Shown piece after piece: positions 25,287-36,596 of a stretch of DNA of 64,000 bases. Origin of the DNA: Polytrichum commune (lineage: Eukaryota > Streptophyta > Polytrichopsida > Polytrichales > Polytrichaceae); assembly GCA_950295325.1 (NCBI GenBank), contig OX485807.1, positions 2,296,501 through 2,360,500 of the forward strand, given 5' to 3'. Both the position numbers and the translations under genes were made by a program. Within the stretch, counting starts at the first letter, position 1; every line of letters starts with the position of its first letter. The notes under the pieces are model-generated. The model saw nothing but the letters and a program-made list of their open reading frames with translations, was not told the origin of the DNA and searched no databases.

Positions 25287-25517
25287 GGGTCCCTTCCTTC
25301 TCCCTCACACTCTTTTCTGGAAAAAGGCAACCTGTTGAGAGAACGAGTGGTGAGGTGTTCCTTCTTTCGAGCCGCCAGCAGTTGGATTGCTGGGACTCAG
25401 CACTTTTCAGTCACCGGCAGTGGGCTTGCCGGGACTTTGTGGCACTTAGACGGAAGAGAAGAACTCCGGAAGAGAGAGAGAGAGGTTGCAAGCCAGAAAG
25501 GGTGAGAGGAGAGGAAA

Positions 25518-27569
25518 ATGCCGGAAGCACGGGAAGAGGATCAGCGGGAACCCATCCCGATTCCGCTGAAAGCCCTCACCCCTGCAATTCCGAGGGAGGA
25601 TAGAGAGCTGCAGGAGCTCGCGGAGGATCTCAGGGTCATGGGTTGTGCGGGATTGCTCTCCAAACCCTGGAATCTCAGAGCGGAAGATACCCTCCGCGAG
25701 TTTAAATTCGAGAGGGGAAATCAGTGGCTAGGCACAAAGAGGAGGGATCCGGAACATTGGACTCCGGATACGTGGAACAGGGTCTACGGGTTTCCCAGGG
25801 GAATCACGGAGGGGTGGGCTGGCCGCCGCGACGGCCTGTTCGCCGGGAAATTCAGAGGGGACGCGGATCCAAAGGACGGGTTTCACCCAGGGAACTGCCG
25901 GAATATTAGGGAGCGGAGAGTGCTAGAGTTTCTCCTGCCCATTCTCAATCCGGACAAGCCGAAGCGGATTAGCCTCACCATGGCTAACACGCTGTTTGGT
26001 GCAATGTCCGGAGTCCGGCCGGTGAATTGGGGCCTGATCATCCAGGAGATAGTCGGACGGGCCCTCCCCCATATTGGCCGGAAACCCTCCTTCCTCTCCC
26101 CCTTCATTTTGCACCTCTACCAGCATTTCGACTGCATCACGGCAGAGGAGGAGGACCTGCTCACAATAGCGGCGGATGAGGTCACCTACAAGCTGCTCCC
26201 GGAAGCCGGAGACGTCGAGACGGAGACCTCCAGCGACCCTATTCTTCCGGAAGCACCTCCCTCGTCACCCGGAAGCCCGCCACCAACCGTCTCGAGGCCA
26301 CTCTCTCCCCCTCCCCCGCACCAACATCCGGAAGCCGGACCCAGCCGGGAGACCCCATGGCGAAATGTGGACCTATCCGCGTGGGACTTCCCGGAGAATC
26401 CATTCAAGCGGTTCCAGGAGGGGATGGAGGACCTCAAGACCCAGTACTACCGACTGGAGCACATCGTCAAGGGGGCGAACCATGCTCTGGACGACTGCGG
26501 ACCCGGAAACATTCTCCGGGAATTGGCAAAGAGGGCGGACCGGAAGGAGCTGGAGCAGGCCAAGACGGAGAACGCCCACCTCACCGCACAGGTAGCGGCT
26601 ATGACCCAGGAGCTGAGTCAAAAGAGTGAGGAGATCCGGAAGTATCATGCGGAGCAGGCAGTGCTCTTCAGCCGGATCCGGGAGCTGGTGGGTCATCCGG
26701 CGGAGATCGTGAACAAGGCACATCTCTACGACCGGATGATGGAGTCAGGAGAACCGGCTTCCGCCAGGCAGACCCTCCCCATCCTTGTGAAGTATTCACG
26801 GACGATGAAGGATCTCCTGGCGGAAATCCAGAGGGTGGTCCCGCCAAGCGGAACACCGCGGAGAGTGCTCTATCCGGGTCCGCCAGGGTCACCAACCGGA
26901 ACCCTCTACGAGGTGGTTGGTGAAGTAGCCCTGGTTCAGAATCCGCCGGCCTCTGCAGGACCCAGCCAGCAAGGAGGCGGCTCTCGGCCTGGTCATTCCG
27001 GAGGGGCTCCGGAAAGGGTCCATTCTCCCCAGGTGAGGCGGAAGAGCACCGGGTCGGTCCGATCCGGAAGGGGCCAGTCCCCTGTTCCGCGGAACTCGGA
27101 TAGGTCCCGGACTCCGGATAGGGCTCGGACGCCGATCCGGCACCAGACTTCCGATCGGGAGGCCACTCCGAGTAGGGGCAAGGCTCCTATGACCCACGCC
27201 TCGCCATCGTCTCCACGGGACTGCCAAGTGGTGAGTCCATTTCCTCCGCCACACTCGAGAGCGGCCTCCAACAGGGATCCGCGGACGGCTTCACTCTCGG
27301 GTGGACGGAATCCGGAGCAGGGCACCGGAAGCGATCCTTCTCCAGTCCGAAGCATCCGGATGGGGACAGCTTCCGGAACCCCAGGGACCGCTACCCCACG
27401 GACCGAGAGGGCAGCGGATTCGGAGGACGAGGTTGCTCCGTCTCCGAACATGAGGAGGATGCTCACGCGGCTGCAGAAGGCGTCGCCGGCCGGGGGCTCA
27501 TCCGCCGTCAGCGGGTTAGGGAGTCACTCAAAGGAGGGATCGGCTCCGAAGAAGCACCGGTCTTCTTAA
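25518..27569 (+). CDS. 683-residue element-encoded protein, unknown family
   Basis: An uninterrupted ORF starting MPEAREEDQ. Residues ~1-235 look globular, with conserved-looking blocks (AGLLSKPWNLRAEDTL, WTPDTWNRVYGFP, RRVLEFLLPILNPDKPKR, ANTLFGAMSGVRPVNWGLII, KPSFLSPFILHLYQHFD). Residues ~240-290 are Pro/Ser-rich. Residues ~300-430 are heptad-like (ELEQAKTENAHLTAQVAAMTQ), predicting a coiled coil. The C-terminal ~230 residues are basic, Ser/Arg/Pro-rich and disordered (SDRSRTPDRARTP). I see no protease, RT, integrase or zinc knuckle. It could be a gag-like or DNA-binding structural protein. The same protein is encoded, broken, in the second copy, which supports it as a real gene. Confidence 0.7.
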   Translation: MPEAREEDQREPIPIPLKALTPAIPREDRELQELAEDLRVMGCAGLLSKPWNLRAEDTLREFKFERGNQWLGTKRRDPEHWTPDTWNRVYGFPRGITEGWAGRRDGLFAGKFRGDADPKDGFHPGNCRNIRERRVLEFLLPILNPDKPKRISLTMANTLFGAMSGVRPVNWGLIIQEIVGRALPHIGRKPSFLSPFILHLYQHFDCITAEEEDLLTIAADEVTYKLLPEAGDVETETSSDPILPEAPPSSPGSPPPTVSRPLSPPPPHQHPEAGPSRETPWRNVDLSAWDFPENPFKRFQEGMEDLKTQYYRLEHIVKGANHALDDCGPGNILRELAKRADRKELEQAKTENAHLTAQVAAMTQELSQKSEEIRKYHAEQAVLFSRIRELVGHPAEIVNKAHLYDRMMESGEPASARQTLPILVKYSRTMKDLLAEIQRVVPPSGTPRRVLYPGPPGSPTGTLYEVVGEVALVQNPPASAGPSQQGGGSRPGHSGGAPERVHSPQVRRKSTGSVRSGRGQSPVPRNSDRSRTPDRARTPIRHQTSDREATPSRGKAPMTHASPSSPRDCQVVSPFPPPHSRAASNRDPRTASLSGGRNPEQGTGSDPSPVRSIRMGTASGTPGTATPRTERAADSEDEVAPSPNMRRMLTRLQKASPAGGSSAVSGLGSHSKEGSAPKKHRSS

Positions 27570-27731
27570 TTAGGGGAGTGGCTAGATTGATTAGGCAGAA
27601 GGGAGGTAGGCAGGTAGGACTTAGGAGTTTTTGAAGATGATTAATAAAATTTTCCTTTGGTAGTGTCAGCGGAAAACCCGGATCTGGATCCGAGAAATCC
27701 AGGAGACCGGGGGTAGTTAGGGTTTTCTTGA

Positions 27732-27755
27732 GCGGCGGCCGCTTGGGCCGCCGCC
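27732..27755. repeat. GC-rich hairpin in the 3' part of the 4.1-kb element
   Basis: A 9-bp stem GCGGCGGCC pairs with GGCCGCCGC around a short loop. It is conserved in the second copy (about 33380-33405). It sits about 100 bp before the AATAAA, so it would lie in the 3' untranslated part of a transcript. Confidence 0.6.
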
Positions 27756-27851
27756 CTCAGTTTAGGGATTTTTGAGCCTCTACTTAAGGCTGAATAAGGA
27801 GCTTGGGGGGGGTTCCTTCTCCATTGTTGTATTGTGGTTACTCCTACCCTG

Positions 27852-27857
27852 AATAAA
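27852..27857 (+). terminator. AATAAA polyadenylation signal of the 4.1-kb element
   Basis: An AATAAA about 280 bp after the ORF stop. It is present at the matching place in the second copy (33285-33290 on the other strand). Confidence 0.5.
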
Positions 27858-28960
27858 TGTCTTTTCTTCTCACCCCTTGACTTCTCTTGATTGATGTGTG
27901 TGTGAATGACCCGGAGATCGTTAGTGGAAGAGAAAGGGAGAGCATGAAGGATAGGAGTTCCGGATAGGACATGAGAGAGGAGACCCGGATCAGATCCGGT
28001 TACCGCCTTGTAGATCCTCTCTGAGTATAGTGGGAGGGAAACCTCACTAATCCGGTAGGTTGGGTAACGTCTAGGTGGGATAGCCGCTGGGAAGATTGGG
28101 TGAGATCCGGAAGGAATCCGGACTTACGCCAATCTGATCTTCTGAAGAGGTCCCACCGTCCTTAGACGGACCTGCCCAGATTAGTGGTACGGATCGCCTA
28201 GTTATCTCAGATTGAGTAGAATCCAAGGTAAAGGTAGCCGGACAGATCCGTCAGACGGAGAAGGAGAGGTCCGGATCAGTAAGGATTCCGATAGGAGGCC
28301 ACCTCCGGAGTGCAGTAGGAAGAGATCCTCATTGTTCCGAATGCCTGGGTAACGTCCATGTGAGATAGCCGTCGTTAGGACTGGGCAAGATCCGGAAGGT
28401 GCCGGACTTACGCCATCCGACCTTCTGAAGAGGTCTCACAGTCTTTGGACGGGGTAATCCGGAAAGTGGTACGGGTCACCTACTCATCCCGTCGAGTTAG
28501 ATCTCCGGTTGGAATCCGGACTCCTCTGGCCACTTTGGTCCCAAGAAACAATCCAGATCTCTCTGCGTGACCTGCCAGGACGGACCTGATCAATCCGGAT
28601 TGGTTGTGAGGGAGTTTCCGGATTCTAACCTTATCAAGGACGTCTTCACCGGAAGAAACCAATTATTCTAGAGGGTAGACGTAAAGGGGTGGGTAAGTAT
28701 TATAAAGAGGACCTAGAAATAACATCCGGAGAGGTACCCTCCGGAAAAAGGCTAAGAATGTCCCCAAAGACCAAATATCCGGAAATTAGGATTTCCGGAA
28801 ATTTGGCTAAGGAAGAAGAAATAAGCAGGTACGGAGAGTTTTAGACCTCCTACACTTCACAGAATCCCTGGACGATACTAAGGTCACCCGGAAATATCCG
28901 GATTTGGCACAAAAACCCGCCAATCCGGAACTTTTGGTGTTTGTGGGTTCCCACACAAGA

Positions 28961-29236
28961 TACTATTCAACTATACCAATTGGTGGAGGCTCCAGATGTT
29001 CACATTATTCAGACATAAGGCTCGAAAGGTGTTGTGGTTGCATGAAATCCTACCTATCCACCTATGTTTGGTTTGCACCTTCGGTAGTATATCCATCTCC
29101 ATCTCGTCACCTTACCTTTTGATCCCCTTGACTAAGTACGGAAGAAATATACGAATTTGCCAACCACACAATTTTGCAAGCATGGAGGTGTATGGTGGGA
29201 AATAGTTTCCAGTGGCAAGCTGTCTCTTTCCTTAAA
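28961..29236. other. Intervening sequence between the 4.1-kb element and the old solo LTR
   Basis: No gene or known repeat seen. Confidence 0.35.
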
Positions 29237-30214
29237 TGTCGCAACCCTTGCTAGCTCCCCTTAACTAACTCGATTAATTTTTTTTCAATTCTAGCAAGGG
29301 TCATAGCACTAACCCTTTGCATTCCGCCATACAAGTGGTTAGCTCCACATACTGCAAACCTTATAGTTCATAGGAGGGGAACCAACCCTCTTACTTTGTT
29401 TTTGAGACTCACCCCTTACTCAATAACCAATTCTTAGATGTGGACTTTTGTTCATGAAAATCCAATCTTATGTTGATCATCGCGTTGCCAGAGCAACACT
29501 ATAACAACCTGAATCGTACTAGGCAACTATGCCCTCACATTGGGCCAATGCCCATGAAGGCCGTGCCATTCAGCCTCGGGTGGGTTTGGCCACACCACCT
29601 CACCCATATAAACCTTTAGGACTTTTGGTAGGGCCCCTACCCCACCGTCAAGAAACCTTTTGTCTCTCTATTAAGAGTTAAGGCCAAGTAGACATTTTCT
29701 TTTAGCCATTGAGGTTGGAAGCCCCTAGCAGCTTCAAAACATCATAACTTCCTTGTATGATTTTTGATGCTAACAAACAACGACTTCATTGTCATCTACG
29801 CTTCACGTAGATACCAATGAACTCCTTATTTGCCCCATGTGGGCAAGTGTTGAGGAAGTTATGCGTGTTCAAACCTTGGCAGTCCGTGGAACCACTCCCA
29901 TGAAATTGCTGTACCAAGGCGTTGTCTTGGAACAACGCCCCACTCAAATGGCCATATCTCATAGCTCACACCTCCGATTGAGGTGTTCTTGAGCAGTCTA
30001 CAATCAACATGCCATAACCTATGCATAGCTTATGGTCTTATCCTTGTGACTCCTAGTCTCCATGGGTGGGAAGCGTTCCCAATGCTCGGGGTCCTCACCC
30101 ACACTAAGATCACTTGGGCCCTCTCACCAACAGTGCCACAAGTCCTGGTGTCACTCCAGGGTCCCCCTCGTGCCCATGGTGTTGTGGGCACTTGTCATGG
30201 AGAGGTGTGCAACA
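29237..30214 (+). mobile_element. Solo LTR, older copy (TGTCGC...GCAACA, ~978 bp)
   Basis: It is homologous along its length, in the same sense as its TGTCGC start, to the 973-bp LTR at 34272-35244. It begins TGTCGCAACCC at 29237 and ends GTGTGCAACA at 30214. Flanking 5-mers TTAAA and TTAGA differ by one base, which fits an old target duplication. There is no internal retrotransposon sequence beside it. Confidence 0.75.
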
Positions 30215-30472
30215 TTAGAGTAGACAACCAAGGTTATTTGCAATATTGTAAATCAAAATGGAAGACAACCTCTAATTCATCACTCTAAGATTGAAGTGGA
30301 TAGGCTCAAGCTTCTAAAAAAAGATTTGAATGAGTATGTGGTGAGAGATAATGTCTTATCCTTCAAGGGAAAGGCCAATTTTGGAGTGGACGAAAAGAAT
30401 GGGGTTTCTAGATGCAACTTGGATGTGGTTCTTTTGAGAAAAATATCTATTGCTGGGATTATCACTTCAAAA

Positions 30473-31440
30473 AAAATCTTTAAGGTTGTGGACACCTATT
30501 TTGTATCTCAATTGTTGAAAACTTACCTTCTCCAAAGGTTTTGTGAAGAAGTCGGATTTTTGTTCACTAGTGTGAATGTAGGTCACCTCAATGTTACTCT
30601 CTTTGACTCTTTCTTTGATGTAGTGATGTTGCAACTAGATGTGTTTAGTTCTCGCCAATGATCGGGGAAAACCGGCAGTTAGTTACAAATGAACCGGTTG
30701 AGTTTGAGAAATAACCGGTTGAAGTTAGAGACTGCAGGAAAATTACCGATCATTTTAGAGGAATTTATAGAATATACCCCAATTTAATCAAGGAAAACCG
30801 GAAGATGTCAACATGTAACCGGTTGGACTTGCAAACACTCGGATCTCAACCGATTATGCCCCAAAATCTCCCCGATCACTGGTTCTCGCATGTAGAACTA
30901 GGTTCTTGAAAACTTTGATTGAGTTTTGATTGTCGCAAAATATCTTTGTCGATCTTGCTTGTCCTTTACCTAACTCAAACATTGATGTGCGCACCCACAT
31001 GATTTGATTTGCACCATCAAAGAGGGCCCCATATACCACCTCTAATGTAGAAAGGGTAACTATGGGTTGCAACTTGCTACTCCATTGTAGCAACGCGTCC
31101 CCCACCTTGCATGGCAATCTTGATGTTGATCTTTGGTGTCCAAATTTTGTCCCCATTTGAATCTACAAACCCTTGGAATTCTATTGTGGTGTCGCTTGGT
31201 ATGAATAGCCCATATTATTTGTCCCCTTTATGTAATGGAGGACTCTTGTAGCGGCATCAGGGTGTAGTTGTGGAGCCGGTATTGAGTAAGAGATTTCAGG
31301 TTTGATACGTGCGAGATATATTAGACTCCCTACCAAGCTTTGATATTTTGTAATGTCTATAAATTATGCTTCCATGTTCATGTGAAGTGTTATGCGTTTC
31401 TCCGTTGGGGTTGTTGTTAGAGGACGATTTGTCATGTCAA
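30473..31440 (-). pseudogene. Ty1/copia polyprotein fragment (RT end and RNase H), split by a MITE
   Basis: Minus-strand reading gives ITKYQSLVGSLIYLARIKPE, LHPDAATRVLHYIKGTNN, then RNase H blocks DALLQWSSKLQPIVTLSTLE, IFCDNQNSIKVFKNLVLHAR. After the MITE at 30882-30655 it continues TKHI, HHYIKERVKESNIEVTYIHT, SDFFTKPLEKVSFQQLRYK and ends near 30473. The order matches the copia C-terminus. A few stops, including one in the TKHI-LQHH stretch, show decay. Confidence 0.8.
30655..30882. mobile_element. MITE, copy 2, inside copia RNase H, with exact 6-bp flanking repeat
   Basis: Ends CCAATGATCGGGGA (30655) and its near inverse ending CCCCGATCACTGG (30882). It is flanked by TTCTCG at 30649-30654 and 30883-30888. 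About 225 bp, homologous to 11568-11793. The interior repeats AACCGGTTGA three to four times. Without the MITE and one flank copy the copia HARTKHI reading is continuous, so the boundaries are well defined. Confidence 0.85.
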
Positions 31441-31867
31441 ATATCTCAAAGAGATTTAGTACATAACACTATATTCGTTAATCGGAGACTTTCGAAAGTC
31501 TCAAAATAAAATACGCCCATAGTTTGGGATGCCAATATTGTGGGCATACGGAATATTGGGAACATCAAGAACATGACGATTTAAAAATTTGCACGTGAAG
31601 AATATTCTCATTGCTAAAAATAGAGAATGTCAATTAAATTGAAAACTCGAGCTCCATGTGGAAAATAACAATCGACTTTGAAAAAACAAATGGTTTATGT
31701 CATTATAGAGTTTGGGGTGCGCATCCCATAAGTAGGGCTCTTATGAATTTGGATGGCACATCCCAAACGTATACCACAATGGAGTGTGACAAGTCCACTA
31801 AGTCTATTAAAAACCAAGTCTACTAAGCGTCCATGTTTTTCGCCATGAACTCCCACCTATGTTATGT
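31441..31867. other. Gene-free stretch
   Basis: A/T-rich sequence between the copia fragment and the end of the DUF7869-like gene. Nothing further is recognised. Confidence 0.35.
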
Positions 31868-32175
31868 TTACACATCTCCGTCTTCCGCTTCATATCCATT
31901 CTCGGCGTCATTTTCCGTAGCTGCAATACGTGCCAAGTTGTCTTTGGCAAAATCTATATGTTTTTGGGGGATGGTCATTGTTTCTGTTTTGAAACCTTTG
32001 CGCGGCTTCCAAGCACAAAGTATAGTATCCGTGTTTATCCAAACCGGTGTGTACGCTAAGCCAATGTCCACTTAAAATTCTTTTTGGTGTCCCAACCTAA
32101 ATAAGTGCGTAGCACGTTATGGTCTTTGGTACTTGGACGACAATATTCCACCTCAATCTGACAAAAGTTGGGGCT
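31868..32175 (-). CDS. DUF7869-like gene, 3'-terminal part downstream of the inserted element
   Basis: The minus-strand frame gives PNFCQIEVEYC, LGWDTKKNFKWTLA and, one frame shift later, LAYTPVWINTDTILCAWKPR, GFKTETMTIPQKHID and an acidic end (GYEAEDGDV). It lies directly beside the 4.1-kb element copy 2. The upstream part of the gene ends at the other side of that element (37215) with the same GGGCT flank, so this is the severed C-terminal portion. Confidence 0.6.
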
Positions 32176-33562
32176 TGTGGGAACACGCGAACACCAAAAT
32201 ATCCGGATTGGCGGTTTTAAGTGCCTAATCCGGTTTTGTCCGGATGACCCTAGTATCGTCCAGGGATTCTGTGAAGTGTAGGAGGTCTAGAACTCTCCGT
32301 ACCTGCTTATTTCCTCTTCCTGAGCCAAATTTCCGGAAACCCTAATTTCCGGATTTTTGGTCTTTGGGGGCACTCTTAGCCTTTTCCGGAGTGTGCCTTT
32401 CCGGATGGTATTTCTAGGTCCTTATTATAATACTTACCTCCCCCTTTTACATCTACCCTCTAGAATAGGTGGTTTCTTCCGGTGAGGACGTCCTTCATAA
32501 GATTGGAATCCGGAAACTCCCTCACAACCAATCCAGATTGATCAGATCCCTCTTGGCCGGTCACACAGAGAGATCCGGATTGTTTCTTGGGACCATAGTG
32601 ACCAGAGGAGTCCGGATTCCGACCGGAGATCTGACTCGACGGGATGAGTGGGTGGCCCGTACCACTTTCCGGATTGTCCCATCCACCAGTGAGACTACCT
32701 CTTTGGAAGGTCAGTAAAGTCCGGATCCCTTCCGGACCTTTGCCTAATCTCCCACGACTGTCTCACCGAGATATTACCCGGACATCCGGAACAATGAGAT
32801 TCTCTTCCTACTTCACTCCGGAGGTGGCCTCCAACCCGGAATCCTTACTGATCTGGAACTTCCTTTCTCCTCCCGACGGATCTGTCCGGCTACCTCTACC
32901 TTGGATTCTACTCAATCTGAGCTAACTGGGCGATCCGTACCACCATCCGGATAGGTCCGTCTAAGGGCGGTGGGACCTCATCAGAAGATCATATTGGCGT
33001 AAGTCCGGATCCCTTCCGGATCTCACCCAATCTTCCCAGCAGCTATCCCACCTAGACGTTACCCAACCCACCGGATTAGTGAGGTTTCCCTCCCACTACA
33101 CTCAGAGAGGATCTACAAGGCAATAACTGGATCTGATCCGGGTCTATTCTCTCATGTCCTATCCGGAACTCCTATCCCTCATGCTCTCTCTCTCTCTCTC
33201 TCTTCCGCTACCAATCTCAGGATCATTCACACAAACATCAATCAAGAGAAGTCAAGGAGTGAGAAGCAAAGGCATTTATTCGGAGTAGGAGTAATCACAA
33301 TACAACAATGGAGAAGGAACCCTTCTCAAGCTCCTTATTCAGCCTTAAGTAGAGGCTCAAAATCCCTAAACTGAGGGCGGCGGCCCAAGCGGCCGCCGCT
33401 AAGAAAAACCCTAACTACACCCGGTCTCCCGGATTTCCCGGATCAAGATCCGGGTTTTCCGCTGACACTCCCAAGGGAAAATTTTATTACTCATCTTCAA
33501 AAACTCCTAAGTCCTACCTGCCTACCTCTATTCTGCCTAACTAAACTAGCTATTCTCCTCTA

Positions 33563-36500
33563 CTAAGAAGAGCGGTGCTTCTTCGGAGCCGATCCCTCCT
33601 TTGACTGACGGCCTAACCCACTGACGGCGGATGAGCCCCCTCCCGGCGATGCCTTCTGCAGCCGCGTGAGCATCCTTCTCATGTTCGGGGACGGGGCAAC
33701 CTCGTCCTCCGAATCCGCTGCTCTCTTGGTCCGCGGTGTCCCGGTCCCTGGTGTCCCGGAGACTGTCCCTGGGGTTCCGGAAACTGCCCCCATCCGGAGG
33801 CTCCGGATCGGAGAGGGATTGCTTCCGGTGCCTTGCTCCGGATTCCGTCCGCCCGAGATCGAAGCCGTCCGCGGATCCCTGTTGGAGGCCGCCCTTGAGG
33901 GTGGCGGCGGAAAGGGACTGACCATTTGGCAGTCATGCGGAGACGATGGCGAGGCATGGGTCATAGGGGCCTTGCCCCTACTCGGGGTTGCCTCCCGATC
34001 AGAAGTCTGGTGCCGGATCGGCGTCCTAGCCCTATCCGGAGTCCGGGATCTATCCGAGTTTCGAGGAACCGGGGACTGGCCTCTCCCGGATCGGACCGAC
34101 CCGGTACTCTTCCTCCTCACCTGGGGAGAACGGGCCTGTTCCGGAACCCTCCCGGAACTAGCCGGCTGCGAGCCGCCTCCTTGCTGGCTGGGTCCTGCAG
34201 ATGTCGGTGGATTCTGCACCAGGGCCACTTCACCAACTACCTTATAGAGAGTTCCGGTTGGTGACCCAGGCTGTCGCGCACCTGTCCATGAGGAGTGGCC
34301 GAAACACCATGGGCACAAGGGGGACCCCGGAGTGACACCCGGGACTTGTGGCGCCGTTGGTGAGAGGGCCCAAGTGATCCTAGTGTGGATGAGGTCAACG
34401 GGCGTTGGGAACGCCTCCCATCCACGAAGACTAGGAGGCACAAGGGTAAGGCCATGAGTTATGCGTAGCTCATGGCGTGGTGATTCTAGAAAGCTCAAGA
34501 ACACCTCAATCGGAGGTGTGAGCTAGGAGTTATGGCCATTTGAGTGGGGCGCTGTCCCGGGACAGCGCCCTGCTACAGCAGTGCCTGGGAGTGATTCCCG
34601 GGACTGCCAAGGTTCAAACAGGCATAACTTCCTCAAGAATTCCCCGAATGGGGCAAGTGAGGAGTCCATCAGCATCTACGTGAAGCGTAGATGAAGATGA
34701 AGTGGTTGGTTGCTGGAATCAGACATCATACAAGGAAGTTATGATGGTCTGAAGCTGCTGGGGGCTTCTAGGCCCAGCGGCTAAGGGAAAATGTCCACTT
34801 GGCCCCAACTCTTGGTAGAGAGACAAGAGGTTGGTTGACGGTGGGGTAGGGGCCCCGCGTAGAGTCCTAGAGGCTTATATGGGTGAGGTGGTGTGGCCTC
34901 ACCCACCCGAGGCCGAACGGCAAGGCCTCCATGGGCTTTGGCCTATTGTGAGGCCATAGTTGCCTAGTATGGTTCGGGTTGTTGTAGTGTTGCTCCGGCA
35001 ATGCGATGATCAACATAGGATTGGACTTCCATGAATGGAAGTCCACATTGGGGAAATGGGTTACCGATTAAGGGGTGAGTCCCGAAAGCAAAGTAGGAGG
35101 GTTGGTTCCCTCCTATGAACTATTGGTCCGGGGTAAGAGGAGCTATCCATTAGCATGGCGGAATGCGAAGGGTTAGCGACTCGTAACCTTTGCTAGAATT
35201 GAAAATTGGCAAGATTATTAAGGGACCTAGCAAGGGTTGCGACACAGGCGGACCCGGATAGAGTACCCGCCGGGGTGTTCCGCTTGGTGGGACCACCCTC
35301 TGGATTTCCGCTAAGAGATCCTTCATCGTCCGTGAGTACTTCACGAGGATGGGAAGGATCTGCCGGGCGGAAGCGGGCTCTCCGGACTCCATCATCCGGT
35401 CGTAGAGGTGTGCCTTGTTGACGATCTCCGCCGGATGCCCCACCAACTCCCGGATCCGGCTGAAGAGCACTGCCTGCTCCGCGTGGTACTTCCGGATCTC
35501 TTCACTCTTCTGACTCAACTCCTAAGTCATGGCCGCTACCTGCGCGGTGAGGTGAGCGTTCTCCGTCTTGGCCTGCTCCAGCTCCTTCCGGTCCGCCCTC
35601 TTTGCCAACTCCCGAAGAATATTTCCGGGCCCGCAGTTGTCCAGAGCCTAGTTCGCCCCTCGGAGGATGTGCTCCAGCCGGAAGTACTGGGTTTGCAGGT
35701 CCTCCATCCCCTCCTGCATCCGCTTGAAGGGATTTTCCGGAAAGTCCCAAGCTGATAGGTCCACATTTCGCCATGTGGTCTCCCGGCTGGGTCCGGCTTC
35801 CGGATGATGGTGAGGAGGAGGGGGAGAGAGTGGCCTCGAGACGGTTGACGGTTGGCGGTGCTTCCGGAAGAATGGGGTCGCTGGAGGTCTCCGTCTCGAC
35901 GTCTCCAGCTTCCAGAAGAAGCTTGTAGGCGACCTCGTCCGCCGTTATCGTTAGCAGGTCCTCCTCCTCCGCCAAAATGCAGTCGAAGTGCTTGTAGAGG
36001 TGCAAAATGAAGGGGGAGAGGAAAGAGGGTTTCCGGCAGATGTGGGGGAGGGCCCGTCCGACTATCTCCTGGATGATCAGGCCCCAGTTCACCGGTCGGA
36101 CTCCGGACATTGCACCAAACAGTGTATTAGCCATGGTGAGGCTAATCCGCTTCGGCTTGTCCGGGTTGAGAATGGGCAGGAGAAACTCTAACACTCTCCG
36201 CTCCCTAATATTCCGGCAGTTCCCAGGGTGGAATCCGTCATTTGGATCCGCGTCCCCTCTGAACTTTCTGGCGAACAGGCCGTCGCGGCGGCCGGCCCAC
36301 CCTTCGGCAATCCCCCTGGGAAACCCGTAGACCCTGTTCCAGGTATCCGGAGTCCAATTTTCCGGATCCCTCCTCTTTGTGCCTAACCACTGATTGCCTC
36401 TCTCGAACTTAAACTCATGAAGGGTATCTTCCGCTCGGAGGTTCCAGGGTTTAGAGAGCAATCCCGCACAACCCATGACCCGGAGATCCTCCGCGAGCTC

Positions 36501-36596
36501 TTGCAGCTCTCTATCCTCCCTCGGAATTGCAGGGGTGAGGGCTTTCAGCGGAATCGGGATGGGTTCCCGCTGATCCTCTTCCCATGCTTCCGGCAT
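33563..36596 (-). pseudogene. Broken copy of the 683-residue element protein
   Basis: It starts MPEAWEEDQREPIP at 36596 and follows copy 1 closely to PEAPPTV. A small deletion there shifts the frame. Downstream, two TAG stops replace sense codons (His of NHALDD; Gln of MTQELSQ). A 973-bp solo LTR then splits PGPP from GSPTGTLY. The C-terminal part (to 33563) is open and close to copy 1, with a small duplication of SGTPGT. It is clearly non-functional. Confidence 0.85.
34272..35244 (-). mobile_element. Solo LTR, young copy (973 bp)
   Basis: Ends TGTCGC and GCGACA, a TG...CA LTR boundary with 6-bp inverted ends. It is flanked by perfect 5-bp repeats (CAGGC at 34267-34271 and 35245-35249). Its sequence matches 29237-30214 in inverse orientation. 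It interrupts the ORF of the 4.1-kb element copy 2, so it is the younger insertion. The retrotransposon internal region is absent, as expected after LTR-LTR recombination. Confidence 0.9.

Larger units (their letters stand above)
24851..28955 (+). mobile_element. 4.1-kb element, copy 1 (TGTGGGA ends, 5-bp target duplication, unclassified)
   Basis: It begins TGTGGGAGTCC at 24851 and ends GGTTCCCACA at 28955. Perfect 5-bp direct repeats CAAGA flank it (24846-24850, 28956-28960). A second copy, inverted, is at 32176-37209. Inside are a TATA-like ATATTTAA (about 25279), a 683-codon ORF (25518-27569), a GC hairpin (27732-27755), an AATAAA (27852) and an imperfect tandem pair (about 28060-28205 and 28345-28480). 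The two ends are not direct repeats of each other. TG...CA ends with a 5-bp duplication are typical of LTRs, so this may be a solo LTR of unusual length carrying an ORF. A DNA or non-autonomous element is the alternative. Confidence 0.85.

Noticed and set aside
26176..27466. Antisense and shifted ORFs over the 683-codon gene
   Set aside because: They are by-products of high GC and the CCGGA-rich composition, Arg/Pro/Gly-biased, and not kept between the two copies.
24851..28955. CACTA or Mutator transposon
   Set aside because: The termini do not start CACTA, and the target duplication is 5 bp rather than 3 or 9-11 bp.
29789..30288. Plus-strand ORFs in 29.8-30.3 kb
   Set aside because: They lie in the old solo LTR, which has no coding role in the matching younger copy.
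33666..34264. Plus-strand ORFs over copy 2 of the 4.1-kb element
   Set aside because: They are antisense shadows of the broken element ORF.
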